Shown: positions 9,395-17,778 of the stretch, in pieces | Layout of the letters: each line of letters opens with the position of its first letter | Numbering within the stretch: position 1 is the first letter of the stretch | NCBI GenBank assembly: GCA_938084585.1 | Contig: CALKFF010000032.1 | Span: 1-40,102, forward strand | Direction: 5' to 3' | DNA: 40,102 bases | Source of the DNA: an uncultured Flavobacteriales bacterium | GTDB lineage: Bacteria; Bacteroidota; Bacteroidia; Flavobacteriales_D; Sanyastnellaceae | Notes under the pieces: generated by a model | What the model was told of the DNA's origin: nothing | The model's input: the letters and a program-made list of their open reading frames with translations, nothing else | The model's database searches: none | Translations under genes and position numbers: made by a program

Positions 9395-10126
9395 ATGGGA
9401 CGCGCATTTGAATTCCGGAAAGAACGCAAGATGAAACGTTGGGCAGCGATGTCCAAGATTTTTGCCCGTTTGAACAAGGACATCATCCTGGCGATCAAGG
9501 AGGGTGGAGGCATCGCCGACCCTGACACCAACGCACGTCTGAGGGCGGTTTTGCAAAACTGCAAGGCGGCCAACATGCCCAAGGACAACATCGAGCGCGC
9601 CATCAAAAAAGCGACCGACAAAGACACTTCTGATTACAAGGAGGTGACCTTCGAAGGTTACGGCCCCCACGGCATTGCCATTTTCGTGGAGACGGCCACC
9701 GACAACAACAACCGAACGGTCGCAAACGTGCGTTCCCATTTCAACCGCGGAGGAGGGCAGCTAGGCACCACGGGCTCCGTGGAATTCATGTTCAACCGCA
9801 TGTGCTTTTTCAATGTGCAAGACACCGGCATTGATCTGGACGATTTGACCTTGGAGTTGATTGATTTTGGTGCCGAAGAAGTGGAACGCGACGAGGAGGC
9901 CAACCAAATCATTGTTTCCGCCCCGTTTGAATCGTTTGGCGGTTTGCAATCCAAGCTGGAGGGAGATGGCTACGAAATTGTCGAGAGCGGCTTGGAGCGT
10001 GTGCCCACCACCACCAAGGCCCTCGACGCAGCTCAAACCGAGGAGCTCGAAAGCCTGATCGAAAAATTGGAGGGAGACGACGATGTGCAGGCGGTTTTCC
10101 ACACGATGGAACCTTCCGTCGGCTGA
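9395..10126 (+). CDS. yebC: YebC/TACO1 family protein
   Basis: A 243-aa protein, normal length for the family. The N-terminus begins MGRAFEFRKERKMKRWAAMS and continues with NMPKDNIERAIKKA and 'TDNNNRT', all hallmarks of YebC/PmpR/TACO1. Family members were long annotated as transcriptional regulators; mitochondrial TACO1 and some bacterial YebC proteins act in translation, where they help ribosomes through difficult (for example proline-rich) stretches. The protein is cytoplasmic. It is divergent from the secreted-protein operon at 8025-9311. The start is supported by the conserved N-terminus and by an upstream -7 box. Confidence 0.95.
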   Translation: MGRAFEFRKERKMKRWAAMSKIFARLNKDIILAIKEGGGIADPDTNARLRAVLQNCKAANMPKDNIERAIKKATDKDTSDYKEVTFEGYGPHGIAIFVETATDNNNRTVANVRSHFNRGGGQLGTTGSVEFMFNRMCFFNVQDTGIDLDDLTLELIDFGAEEVERDEEANQIIVSAPFESFGGLQSKLEGDGYEIVESGLERVPTTTKALDAAQTEELESLIEKLEGDDDVQAVFHTMEPSVG

Positions 10127-10156
10127 CTCGTGCCCGCAACCTTCCAGCCCACCACA

Positions 10157-10171
10157 TTGGGGACGCCCCAA
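10157..10171. other. Short perfect hairpin downstream of yebC
   Basis: TTGGGG-ACG-CCCCAA, a 6-bp stem with a 3-nt loop, 30 bp after the yebC stop. No T tract follows, so it is at best a weak terminator. Confidence 0.3.
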
Positions 10172-10198
10172 GTACCATCCGGTTTGTAACTTAAAGTG

Positions 10199-13100
10199 AT
10201 GACCTGGATGAATCCCATTGTTGTGTGTTGTTTGCTCCTGGGCGGGACAAACCATGCCATGGGCCAACAGGAACATTGGTCTCAACACATGCGTGCCCAT
10301 GGCGACAAGGCACATCCCAGCCTGGAGGACATTCGTGCAGCGTATGAAATCCAACACGAAAGCGAAAGCGGACTTCGTGGCACAGGATTGAAGCAGTTGG
10401 AACGTTGGTCTCACTGGCAAGCCATGCGAGGTGGGCAGACGCAACGTGTGCTGGCGTCGTCTTGGTGGCAAGAGAGCGCAGGAGTGCGGGCCCAATGGTC
10501 GCAAAACGATGCGCCAACGTGGAATTACGTGGGTCCAGTCTCAGAGACTTCGGTTCCGGTGCATGGTGGCGCCGGGCGCATCAACAAACTCATCCCATTT
10601 CCCGGACAGCCAGACCGTTGGTTGGCGTGCGCCCCTTCAGGCGGCTTGTGGCAAACGATGGATGCGGGTCAGTCGTGGTCCGTGTTTGGCATTGACGCGC
10701 TGGCGCCACTAGGCGCAAGCGACGCTTGGATTGACCCCAACGACCTGGACCATGTATGGCTGGCCACTGGCGACAGCAACGGCGGAGACACCTACAGCAT
10801 CGGCATATTGGAAACGTGGAACGGCGGGACAACATGGACGCCTTTGTCACTCGGGCTTGCCGTGGAAAACCAACAACGCCTGCACGTCCTTCGCGCGCAC
10901 CCTTCCCATGTGGGACGCTTCTGGGTCGGCGGTGATTTGGGCTTGTTCACCACAGACGACGGCGGGGCAACGTTTGCCTTGCAAAGCTTCGGATTCGCGG
11001 TGAGGGACATTGCCTGGATGTCCGACTCCACAGTGGTGCTTGCCCTGGAAGACCAGGGAGTCGCCCTCAGCACAGACGGAGGGGCGTCGTGGACGTTTCC
11101 CACCTTGCCATCTGACCTGGAAAGCGTGGGACGCATTCAGCTCGCCGCCGAGTCTTGGAATGGGTCATCATCACGGGACACGCTGTACGCAGTTGCAGGC
11201 CACGATTTGCAGCAAAACTTCTTGGGATTTTGGCAAAGCACAGATGCAGGAGCTTCATGGGAGGCCATGTCCACCAAGGCCTCTGGTCCCAACCTTCTTG
11301 GCGTGGCCGTGGACGGCACAGACAACTTGGGCCAGGCCTTTTGGGATCTGTGTCTGGAGGTGAATCCCAACAATGCCGAGCACGTGCTCGTTGGCGGCAT
11401 CAACCTGTGGAGCACCATGGACGGAGGCCAAAGCTGGACGTGTGAGCTTCACTGGCAAGGTGCCTCCTGGGCCCATCGGACCCACGCCGACCAACACGAC
11501 CTTCTTTGGCTGGACAACGGCAACGTGGTGGTGTCCAACGACGGCGGGGTGTTTCGCTGGGACGATTCCGGGGTGTCCGATCTGTCGGCGGGTTTGCAAA
11601 TCACCCAAGCGTATGCGCTGGGCATGCACCCAACCCAGCCAGGTCAGCTTGTGTTGGGATCTCAAGACAACGGCACGTCTCACCAAACGCCGCTGCATCA
11701 GGCCCGTGTGCTGGACGGAGACGGGTTCGATTGCTTCTTCAGCGGGAACGCCACGGACACCTTGTACGCCTCTGCGTATTACGGCTTGTTGTTCCGCTCG
11801 ACCGACGGAGGAAGAACCATGACTCAGGTGGCGAGTTATTTCGGCGGGACAGGATCCGTCAACGAAGTGGGGGCATGGCACACGCCGTTTCAACCTCACC
11901 CCGCCGTGCCTGGACGGATTGTGGCCGCCAAAAAATCGTTGCATCAATCAGACGACGGAGGAGAATCTTGGACGTCCTGGTCAGGGACTGGCGAGGTTCG
12001 CTGCACCGCGCTTGCGCTCTCCTCGTCCGACCCTGAGGTTGCGCTGATGGCCAAGAACAGCATCTTGTACGCTCGGCATGGGGCAGAAGGGTTCGTCCAG
12101 GTCGATGGCCTGCCCGGATTGCACATTGGAGACGTGTCCTACGCCCAGTCAGGTTCAAATGAAGAATGGTGGGTGACTTTTGCGGGATACGAAGCGGACT
12201 CGAAAGTGTGGCGAACCCTCGATGGTGGCGCAACCTGGAACAACGTGAGTGCCGGACTCCCCAACTTGCCCATTCATTGCTTGCTGGAACTGACAGACGG
12301 CACATGGATGTGCGGCTCTGACCTCGGCGTCCACCTGTGGTCTGAAGAGTCACAATTGTGGACCATGTACGGTGCCGGAATGCCATTGACGCCTGTGACG
12401 GACCTCGAAGAAGACACGACGTTGAACCGTCTCGTTGCAGGAACCTACGGCAGGGGAGCTTGGGCTGCCCAATTGCCCAATGCACCTGAATGGACTGTGG
12501 TTCCAGTTGCTTTGGACGCGTCTCCGGCTCAATGCGAAAACATCATTTCAGGCCGCGTCTTGCTTCACAACGCCGGACAAGCGAGTGTCACTGAATGTGC
12601 GCTCGAAATCACCTTGGCCCAAGGCTCCGAACAATTCACCCTTTGGGAGGGCGTGAATTTGCCCCAGCCCTTGCAACCTGGAGCCTCTGTTGCCACACCT
12701 GACCTTTCGTTCAGTTCACCATTCACAGGTCACGTGGAGATGTCCGTGCAGGTTCATGCGCCGGATGGGACGCCCACTGGAGCATCATGGACCTCAGAAA
12801 TGTGGACTTCGGGAATCGCCGAGACCACAGTGCTTACGTGGTGGGGCGATTGTGAAAACGAGGACATGCGTTGGGCCTTGACGTCCCAAGACAACGGCAA
12901 CGGATTGGCCCTGGCCAGCACGCCTTTGGCTTCGGGCGACACCCTTGTGACCTCCTGGTGCCTTCCCGAAGGTTGCTACACGTTGACTTGGAACGACCAG
13001 GGTGGGGACGGTTTTTCTGGCGACTATTGTCAAGGTGCTGGAGGCTTCCGATTGCAGTCTGGCACAGGGGAATTGCATCATGTGTCAGAAGGCCAAAACT

Positions 13101-13321
13101 TTGGAGACACGTTCAGCGTGTCGTTCTGCACAGGCGCCTCAACGTGCCACGCCGACTACAACGGAGATGGCGTTCGAAATGTGGAGGATTTTCTGTTGTT
13201 GTTGGCGGACTTCGGGTGCACCAATGGCTGCACGGCGGACAACTCCAACGACGGGGTGGTCAACGTCATTGACGTGATGAATTTCCTCACGCTTTACAGC
13301 CTCGATTGTCCGGCAGACTGA
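10199..13321 (+). CDS. Secreted Asp-box (sortilin/BNR-like) beta-propeller protein with C-terminal dockerin-like pair
   Basis: About 1040 aa. I choose the ATG at 10199; a GTG lies immediately upstream. The signal peptide is MTWMNPIVVCCLLLGG..., cleaved near AMGQQ. The first 780 residues or so contain at least eight Asp-box motifs of the S/T-x-D-x-G-x-T/S-W type (for example STDGGASW, TMDGGQSW, TLDGGATW), typical of sortilin/VPS10-like and BNR-repeat beta-propellers. There follow a CARDB-like beta domain with paired Cys and a Cys-containing beta domain (WNDQGGDGF). The last 60 residues hold two dockerin-like EF-hand loops (D-Y-N-G-D...D and D-N-S-N-D...D) separated by FGCTNGC. There is no T9SS domain. 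No catalytic residues can be assigned, so it may be a sialidase-fold binding protein rather than a hydrolase. Confidence 0.9.
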   Translation: MTWMNPIVVCCLLLGGTNHAMGQQEHWSQHMRAHGDKAHPSLEDIRAAYEIQHESESGLRGTGLKQLERWSHWQAMRGGQTQRVLASSWWQESAGVRAQWSQNDAPTWNYVGPVSETSVPVHGGAGRINKLIPFPGQPDRWLACAPSGGLWQTMDAGQSWSVFGIDALAPLGASDAWIDPNDLDHVWLATGDSNGGDTYSIGILETWNGGTTWTPLSLGLAVENQQRLHVLRAHPSHVGRFWVGGDLGLFTTDDGGATFALQSFGFAVRDIAWMSDSTVVLALEDQGVALSTDGGASWTFPTLPSDLESVGRIQLAAESWNGSSSRDTLYAVAGHDLQQNFLGFWQSTDAGASWEAMSTKASGPNLLGVAVDGTDNLGQAFWDLCLEVNPNNAEHVLVGGINLWSTMDGGQSWTCELHWQGASWAHRTHADQHDLLWLDNGNVVVSNDGGVFRWDDSGVSDLSAGLQITQAYALGMHPTQPGQLVLGSQDNGTSHQTPLHQARVLDGDGFDCFFSGNATDTLYASAYYGLLFRSTDGGRTMTQVASYFGGTGSVNEVGAWHTPFQPHPAVPGRIVAAKKSLHQSDDGGESWTSWSGTGEVRCTALALSSSDPEVALMAKNSILYARHGAEGFVQVDGLPGLHIGDVSYAQSGSNEEWWVTFAGYEADSKVWRTLDGGATWNNVSAGLPNLPIHCLLELTDGTWMCGSDLGVHLWSEESQLWTMYGAGMPLTPVTDLEEDTTLNRLVAGTYGRGAWAAQLPNAPEWTVVPVALDASPAQCENIISGRVLLHNAGQASVTECALEITLAQGSEQFTLWEGVNLPQPLQPGASVATPDLSFSSPFTGHVEMSVQVHAPDGTPTGASWTSEMWTSGIAETTVLTWWGDCENEDMRWALTSQDNGNGLALASTPLASGDTLVTSWCLPEGCYTLTWNDQGGDGFSGDYCQGAGGFRLQSGTGELHHVSEGQNFGDTFSVSFCTGASTCHADYNGDGVRNVEDFLLLLADFGCTNGCTADNSNDGVVNVIDVMNFLTLYSLDCPAD

Positions 13322-13339
13322 GTGCAGTCTGTTGAGGCG

Positions 13340-13347
13340 TACTTTCG
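13340..13347 (+). promoter_or_regulatory. -7 promoter box (TACTTTCG), leaderless arrangement
   Basis: Matches TAnnTTTG at all but one position and ends four bases before the ATG at 13352, favouring that start over the GTG at 13322. Confidence 0.45.
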
Positions 13348-13351
13348 CGCC

Positions 13352-14320
13352 ATGGAGCACTTTACAGTCAAGCACCCCGTCGAGCTCATTGAAGCGCTGA
13401 TGTCTGAGGTTGGGTATTCCACCCGGACCCGTGCGCGCAATGCCTTGAAGCGCGGTGAAATCCTGGTGAACGGGAAGACCGCGTTCAAAGGAAACGACGT
13501 GCTCGAGCCTGACACCAAGGTGTCCATCTTGTCCAAGGCCGATGTGGAGAAGCAAGCGCGGACCGGCGGCACAGGGCGGAAGCCCAAGGCGTCACACACC
13601 ACCAGCGTCCTGCGTGCGCCGTTTCCTGTGGTCTACGAAGACGAGAACATCTTTGTGTACGAGAAGCCTGCAAACTGGGTTTGTGCCTCTCCCAACCCCA
13701 AGGTGAAGACCACCTACACGGCCGTCAAGGCGTACTTGGAGAACAAGACGGAAGAGGAGGTGGATGTCCATTTCGTCAACAAACTGCCACGTGAGGCCAG
13801 CGGACTCCTTGTCGTTGCCATGTCAAAAGAGTGGCGGCAGCACCTGCAGGAGCATTGGGGGAGTTTTGCCAAGGGCTTGTACGTTCTGGTGGAAGGTCAC
13901 CTTGCGGCCGACGACGCCCTTCTTTTGCGCCCCGAGAATGGGGACCCGTACGAGTTGGAGTACCGCACCATGCGGGCCACGGAGCGCTTCACCTTGTTGA
14001 AGTTCAAGTCCGGATACGACGTCATCCGGGACATGTTGCCGGCGTTGAGAAAGCAAGACTGCCTGTTGATTGGGGTGGGCAAAACCGCCCCAGACCCCAT
14101 CAAGCGCGGCGGGATTCACCTGTTCGCCCTGGCGATTCAAGGTCCAAACGGTGAGACCATCAACGTCAAGACGAGAGTGCCCAACGAGTTCCTCAAGTTG
14201 GTCCGTGGGGGCAGTTCCCCAAAACCGGCACCACGGGCGTCCCAGGGTCGATCAGAACCACGCCCAGAGGTAGGTGGTCAGAGCGAAAAGCGCCGCTCCA
14301 CCCAGTCACGCAAGCGCTGA
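13352..14320 (+). CDS. S4-domain RluA-family protein lacking the catalytic Asp
   Basis: A 322-aa protein from the ATG at 13352. An S4-like RNA-binding domain (residues about 10-60, 'TRTRARNALKRGEILVNGK') is followed by an RluA/RsuA-type pseudouridine synthase fold ('VVYEDENIFVYEKPANW', 'SGLLVVA'). In active family members the catalytic motif reads H-R-L-D-x-x-T-S-G-L; here the aligned residues are N143-K-L-P146-R-E-A-S-G-L, so the invariant Asp is a Pro (codon 13787-13789). The later R-T-H-Q-I-R motif is also degenerate ('SGYDVIRDML'). The protein therefore probably binds RNA without isomerising uridine, or does something else. The reading frame is intact and conserved-looking elsewhere, so it is not an obvious pseudogene. 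Its end overlaps a small minus-strand ORF. Confidence 0.85.
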   Translation: MEHFTVKHPVELIEALMSEVGYSTRTRARNALKRGEILVNGKTAFKGNDVLEPDTKVSILSKADVEKQARTGGTGRKPKASHTTSVLRAPFPVVYEDENIFVYEKPANWVCASPNPKVKTTYTAVKAYLENKTEEEVDVHFVNKLPREASGLLVVAMSKEWRQHLQEHWGSFAKGLYVLVEGHLAADDALLLRPENGDPYELEYRTMRATERFTLLKFKSGYDVIRDMLPALRKQDCLLIGVGKTAPDPIKRGGIHLFALAIQGPNGETINVKTRVPNEFLKLVRGGSSPKPAPRASQGRSEPRPEVGGQSEKRRSTQSRKR

Positions 14321-14463
14321 GACTCCTCCAAGGGAAGCTCTTTGAACGCCAAACGCAGGGCCCGCCTCATTTGGGTGGGCTCGGAGTGCACGTGGCGGAT
14401 GAGGCTTTGGAATTCCTTCAGGCGATCTGGTTCATGCTGCAAAGGAATGCCTGTGAATGTCAT
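14278..14463 (-). CDS. Possible small hypothetical protein (61 aa)
   Basis: Begins at the ATG at 14463 (MTFTGIPLQHEPDRLKEFQS...) and ends in '...LPLEESQRLRDWVERRFSL'. The composition is plausible for a small helical protein and it fills an otherwise empty 270-bp interval, overlapping the end of the RluA-like gene by 43 bp in convergent orientation. I recognise no family. The frame stays open upstream of the chosen start. It could be spurious. Confidence 0.4.
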   Translation of the reverse strand: MTFTGIPLQHEPDRLKEFQSLIRHVHSEPTQMRRALRLAFKELPLEESQRLRDWVERRFSL

Positions 14464-14544
14464 GTCGTGTGATTGAAAGTTGCACTCCCTTACGAGACCT
14501 TGTGGCGAAAGTTTCAACGAATTGAGATGGCCGTCCATCAATCG

Positions 14545-14557
14545 GGCGGAGTCCGCC
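14545..14557. promoter_or_regulatory. Palindrome abutting the thiolase -7 box (candidate operator)
   Basis: GGCGGA-G-TCCGCC, a perfect 6+6 inverted repeat whose last base touches the -7 box at 14558. A protein bound here would cover the promoter spacer. No regulator can be named. Confidence 0.35.
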
Positions 14558-14565
14558 TAATTTTG
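14558..14565 (+). promoter_or_regulatory. -7 promoter box (TAATTTTG) for the thiolase gene
   Basis: A perfect TAnnTTTG match, 25 bp upstream of the ATG at 14591. Confidence 0.55.
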
Positions 14566-14590
14566 GAATCCAACATTGAACATCAACGAC

Positions 14591-15772
14591 ATGTCAAACA
14601 CAGTGTACATCGTGTCCGCCGTCAGGACACCCATGGGCAGTTTTCAAGGCAAATTGGCCTCTGTGCCCGCCACCCGACTTGGTTCCATCGCCATTGAAGG
14701 CGCCTTGAAGCACGCTGGTGTTGACGCCACTGCGGTGCAAGAAGTGTTCATGGGGCAAGTGCTCCAAGCCGGATCAGGCCAAGCGCCTGCGCGTCAAGCG
14801 GCCTTGGGCGCAGGTGTGGGATACGATGTCCCATGCACCACCGTGAACAAAGTGTGTGCCAGCGGCATGAAAGCCATCGCGTTGGGTGCCCAAGCGATTG
14901 CTTTGGGAGACGCAGACGTCGTGGTGGCAGGAGGCATGGAGAACATGAGCATGGTTCCCCACTACCTCCAAGGTCGCAATGGCGCCAAGTTTGGCGACAT
15001 CAAAGTCAAAGACGGCATGTTGTTGGACGGGTTGACCGACGTGTACAACGCCACCCACATGGGGAACTGTGCTGAATTGTGCGCCAGGGAGAAAGGCATC
15101 AGCCGAGAAGACCAAGACGCCTTTGCCGTGGAGAGCTACCGCCGTGCCACAGAGGCTTGGCAATCGGGTAAATTCAGCGAGGAGGTCGTTCCGGTGTCCG
15201 TGCCCCAACGCAGGGGAGAACCTGTGGTGGTGGATTGCGACGAAGAGCACACCAACGTTCGTTTGGACAAAATCCCTCAATTGCGCCCTGCCTTTGACAA
15301 GGAAGGCACAGTCACCGCTGCCAATGCGTCGACCCTCAACGACGGCGCCTCTGCACTGGTGCTGGCAAGCGAAGAGGCGGTGGCCAAGGTGGGGTTGAAG
15401 CCTTTGGCCAAAATTCACGCTTCAGCCGACGCAGCCCAGGCACCTGAGTGGTTCACCACTGCGCCGTCACTGGCCATCCCCAAGGCCCTTGACAAGGCAG
15501 GCTTGGGTGTGTCTGACATTGATTTGTGGGAGCTCAACGAAGCGTTTAGTGTTGTGGGCATTGCCAACAACCTGGCGCTCGGGCTCAACCCCGAGTGTGT
15601 GAACGTCAACGGCGGTGCCGTGGCGTTGGGGCACCCGCTGGGTTCCAGTGGATCTCGCATCGTGGTGACATTGGTGCACGCACTCAAGCAGCATGGCAAA
15701 AAAATGGGCGGCGCCGGCATTTGCAATGGTGGAGGCGGCGCGTCTGCAGTGATTGTCGAATCTTTGGCTTGA
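14591..15772 (+). CDS. Acetyl-CoA C-acetyltransferase (thiolase)
   Basis: A 393-aa protein starting MSNTVYIVSAVRTPMGSF at the ATG at 14591; an in-frame TTG at 14576 is less likely. All thiolase catalytic residues are present: Cys89 (VNKVCASGMKA), His348 (ALGHPLGSSGSR) and Cys378 (GICNGGGGAS). The numbering coincides with that of the well-studied Zoogloea ramigera biosynthetic thiolase. The enzyme condenses two acetyl-CoA to acetoacetyl-CoA or cleaves acetoacetyl-CoA, and is cytoplasmic. A 3-hydroxyacyl-CoA dehydrogenase lies 0.8 kb downstream on the other strand, and an HMG-CoA lyase further on in the window can also yield acetoacetate. This fits short-chain acyl-CoA or leucine/ketone-body metabolism. 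Confidence 0.95.
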   Translation: MSNTVYIVSAVRTPMGSFQGKLASVPATRLGSIAIEGALKHAGVDATAVQEVFMGQVLQAGSGQAPARQAALGAGVGYDVPCTTVNKVCASGMKAIALGAQAIALGDADVVVAGGMENMSMVPHYLQGRNGAKFGDIKVKDGMLLDGLTDVYNATHMGNCAELCAREKGISREDQDAFAVESYRRATEAWQSGKFSEEVVPVSVPQRRGEPVVVDCDEEHTNVRLDKIPQLRPAFDKEGTVTAANASTLNDGASALVLASEEAVAKVGLKPLAKIHASADAAQAPEWFTTAPSLAIPKALDKAGLGVSDIDLWELNEAFSVVGIANNLALGLNPECVNVNGGAVALGHPLGSSGSRIVVTLVHALKQHGKKMGGAGICNGGGGASAVIVESLA

Positions 15773-15791
15773 GTGCCTCACCCTGCTTGAA

Positions 15792-16532
15792 ATGACTGAA
15801 GCCTGGTGCCCACTGAGCCATGTCCCTCTGAGGGCAGAGGCCTCTGACCGCGCGGAATGCGTGAACGAGGTGCTGGCAGGTGAAACCGCGACCGTCTTGA
15901 GTGAAGGCCCTGGAAACTGGGTGGAAGTGAAGCTTCCAGACGGGTACACAGGGTGGATGGACCGAAGGCAACTTCGTCCTGTGACGTCCATGTGGTTGGG
16001 CAGCCCGCAACGAACCACGGCCTTGTCCAGCGCTTGGGACGGCGTCCCTGGCGGATGGCTTCCTGCGGGCGCGTGTGTGCGAGAGCACGAAGGTCGCTGG
16101 CATTTGGGGGAAATGGAGGTGACGCCAAACGAAGGGGCGATTCCTAGACCCACGTCCTCGATGTGGGCTTGGGCGAGGACCATGCTGCATGTGCCTTACC
16201 ATTGGGGCGGTCGGAGCGGTTGGGGGGTTGATTGCAGTGGCCTGGTGTCTTTGGCCGCCGCTTTGCGAGGCCGCACTGTGCCACGGGACGCCAGCCAACA
16301 ATTTCTTGTGGGCCTTGAGGTGGAGTCGGAAGCTTGCCAAATGGACGACGTCGCGTTTTTCTGTAACCCAGAAGGGCGCATCACCCACGTCGGTTTGTGC
16401 GACGGCCAAGGTCACATTTTGCACGCCTCCGGGGAGGTCCGGATGGACCTCCTTCAGGATGGACAAATCCTCCAGACCGAGGACCACAAGCCCACCCACA
16501 CGCTTGCTGGAATCCGCCGCTGGTTTCCTTAA
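15792..16532 (+). CDS. NlpC/P60 (C40) family peptidase with SH3-like N-terminal domains
   Basis: A 246-aa protein from the ATG at 15792; an earlier ATG at 15753 would overlap the thiolase and give no conserved sequence. The N-terminal part (about residues 10-115) looks like two bacterial SH3-like folds (...VEVKLPDGYTGWMDRRQL). The C-terminal NlpC/P60 domain carries Cys148 (VDCSGLVSLA), His199 (ITHVGL) and His211 (ILHASG), consistent with the Cys-His-His catalytic set. The family hydrolyses peptidoglycan stem peptides, often gamma-D-Glu-diaminoacid bonds. No signal peptide is visible, so it may act on recycled muropeptides in the cytoplasm. It begins 19 bp after the thiolase and its stop overlaps the next gene's stop by 4 bp. 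Confidence 0.9.
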   Translation: MTEAWCPLSHVPLRAEASDRAECVNEVLAGETATVLSEGPGNWVEVKLPDGYTGWMDRRQLRPVTSMWLGSPQRTTALSSAWDGVPGGWLPAGACVREHEGRWHLGEMEVTPNEGAIPRPTSSMWAWARTMLHVPYHWGGRSGWGVDCSGLVSLAAALRGRTVPRDASQQFLVGLEVESEACQMDDVAFFCNPEGRITHVGLCDGQGHILHASGEVRMDLLQDGQILQTEDHKPTHTLAGIRRWFP

Positions 16533-17683
16533 AAGAACTTGGATTCAGCCCGAACCATGTCCCTGAGGATGGGGGAACATCTGTACCGTTCTTCCCCGTA
16601 GCGCAGGTGCAGCGCATCCATTTCAGACACCACGTCCTGCGCCCCTCGCTCGTCCAACCAGGCCAAGAGCCCTTTCGGGTAATTCACGCCCTTTTGCATC
16701 GCCGTGTCGATGGCCTCTGGCGAAGCCACTTGCCAAAACACCGCGTCGGCCGCCTCGTTCATGAGCATGGTCAAGATGCGCTGGCCGACGCCTTCCACCA
16801 CCTGTCCTGTGGCGTTGTGCTTTCCTTCAGCACTGTATGCGTAGAACCCACGACCCGTCTTCCGTCCAAGCCAATTGGCCGCCACAAGTTGGCGTTGGGT
16901 GTGACTTGGTCTGTAGCGTGGGTCGCCGAAAAACGCGGCATGAACGGTGGACGTCACAGCGTAGTTGACGTCATGTCCGATGAGGTCCATCAGTTCGAAG
17001 GGCCCCATGCGGAATCCAAGACCTTTCATCGACGCGTCGATGTCTTCCACGGAGGCCAGCCCTTCTTCCAAGATGCGGATGGCTTCGCTGTAGAACGGAC
17101 GGGCAACCCGGTTCACGATGAACCCGGGGGTGTCTTGCACTAGCGCGGGGAATTTTCCCCAAGAAGTCAACGTGTCCATGGCGTGCGGACCGAGCGCTGC
17201 ATCGGTTTGGAGGGCGGGGATGACTTCCACAAGGCCCATCAAAGGAGCGGGGTTGAAGAAGTGCAAACCGATCACACGTTCGGGGTGCTGACATGCGCTC
17301 GCCACGCCGGTGACCGACAAAGAAGACGTGTTGGTGGCGAGCACGCATTGTGGCGACACCATTTGTTCCAAGGTTTGGAACAGCTTTTGTTTGGCCTCCA
17401 TGGATTCCACGATGGCCTCGACGACCAAGTCGGCTTTTGACAGCGCATTCAAATCAGGAGACCGGGTGATGTTGGACAGGGCGTTGTCCGCTTGTTCTTG
17501 GCTGCGTCGTCCCTTGGCAACCAGCTTGTCCATGGTCGCCTGCAAGTTCGACTCGTGCTTGGCCAACGCTTCTTGGGAAGCGTCCACGAGCGTCACGCGG
17601 CATCCTGCTTCTGCAGCGACTTGGGCGATGCCGCCGCCCATGGTGCCGGCACCAACAATGCCGATGTGGGTCCATTTCCTCAT
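16529..17683 (-). CDS. 3-hydroxyacyl-CoA (3-hydroxybutyryl-CoA) dehydrogenase
   Basis: A 384-aa protein starting MRKWTHIGIVGAGTMGGGIA at the ATG at 17683. The N-terminal Rossmann motif GxGxxG binds NAD(P). 'ATNTSSLSVT' and 'RVIGLHFFNPAPLMGLVEVI' (with the catalytic His) follow, then 'DTPGFIVNRVARPFYSEAIRI' and 'GFRMGPFELMDLIG' of the C-terminal 3HCDH domain. At 384 aa it is about 100 residues longer than a typical single-domain 3-hydroxybutyryl-CoA dehydrogenase and carries a second, partial 3HCDH C-terminal domain, as in PaaH-like enzymes. It oxidises 3-hydroxyacyl-CoA to 3-ketoacyl-CoA, a step before thiolase. A -7 box ends four bases before the ATG. Confidence 0.93.
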   Translation of the reverse strand: MRKWTHIGIVGAGTMGGGIAQVAAEAGCRVTLVDASQEALAKHESNLQATMDKLVAKGRRSQEQADNALSNITRSPDLNALSKADLVVEAIVESMEAKQKLFQTLEQMVSPQCVLATNTSSLSVTGVASACQHPERVIGLHFFNPAPLMGLVEVIPALQTDAALGPHAMDTLTSWGKFPALVQDTPGFIVNRVARPFYSEAIRILEEGLASVEDIDASMKGLGFRMGPFELMDLIGHDVNYAVTSTVHAAFFGDPRYRPSHTQRQLVAANWLGRKTGRGFYAYSAEGKHNATGQVVEGVGQRILTMLMNEAADAVFWQVASPEAIDTAMQKGVNYPKGLLAWLDERGAQDVVSEMDALHLRYGEERYRCSPILRDMVRAESKFF

Positions 17684-17687
17684 GTCA

Positions 17688-17695
17688 CGAAGGTA
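17688..17695 (-). promoter_or_regulatory. -7 promoter box (TACCTTCG), leaderless
   Basis: Minus-strand TAnnTTTG-type box ending four bases before the dehydrogenase ATG at 17683. Confidence 0.5.
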
Positions 17696-17766
17696 CACCC
17701 TCCAACGTCTGTCGATTGTGTGCGTGCAAGCGCAAAACGGCTCGCCAAACTGAGCTGGGATGCCTT

Positions 17767-17774
17767 CAGATTTG
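17767..17774 (+). promoter_or_regulatory. -7-like box (CAGATTTG), leaderless
   Basis: One mismatch to TAnnTTTG (C at position 1). It ends four bases before the ATG at 17779. Confidence 0.4.
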
Positions 17775-17778
17775 GAAC

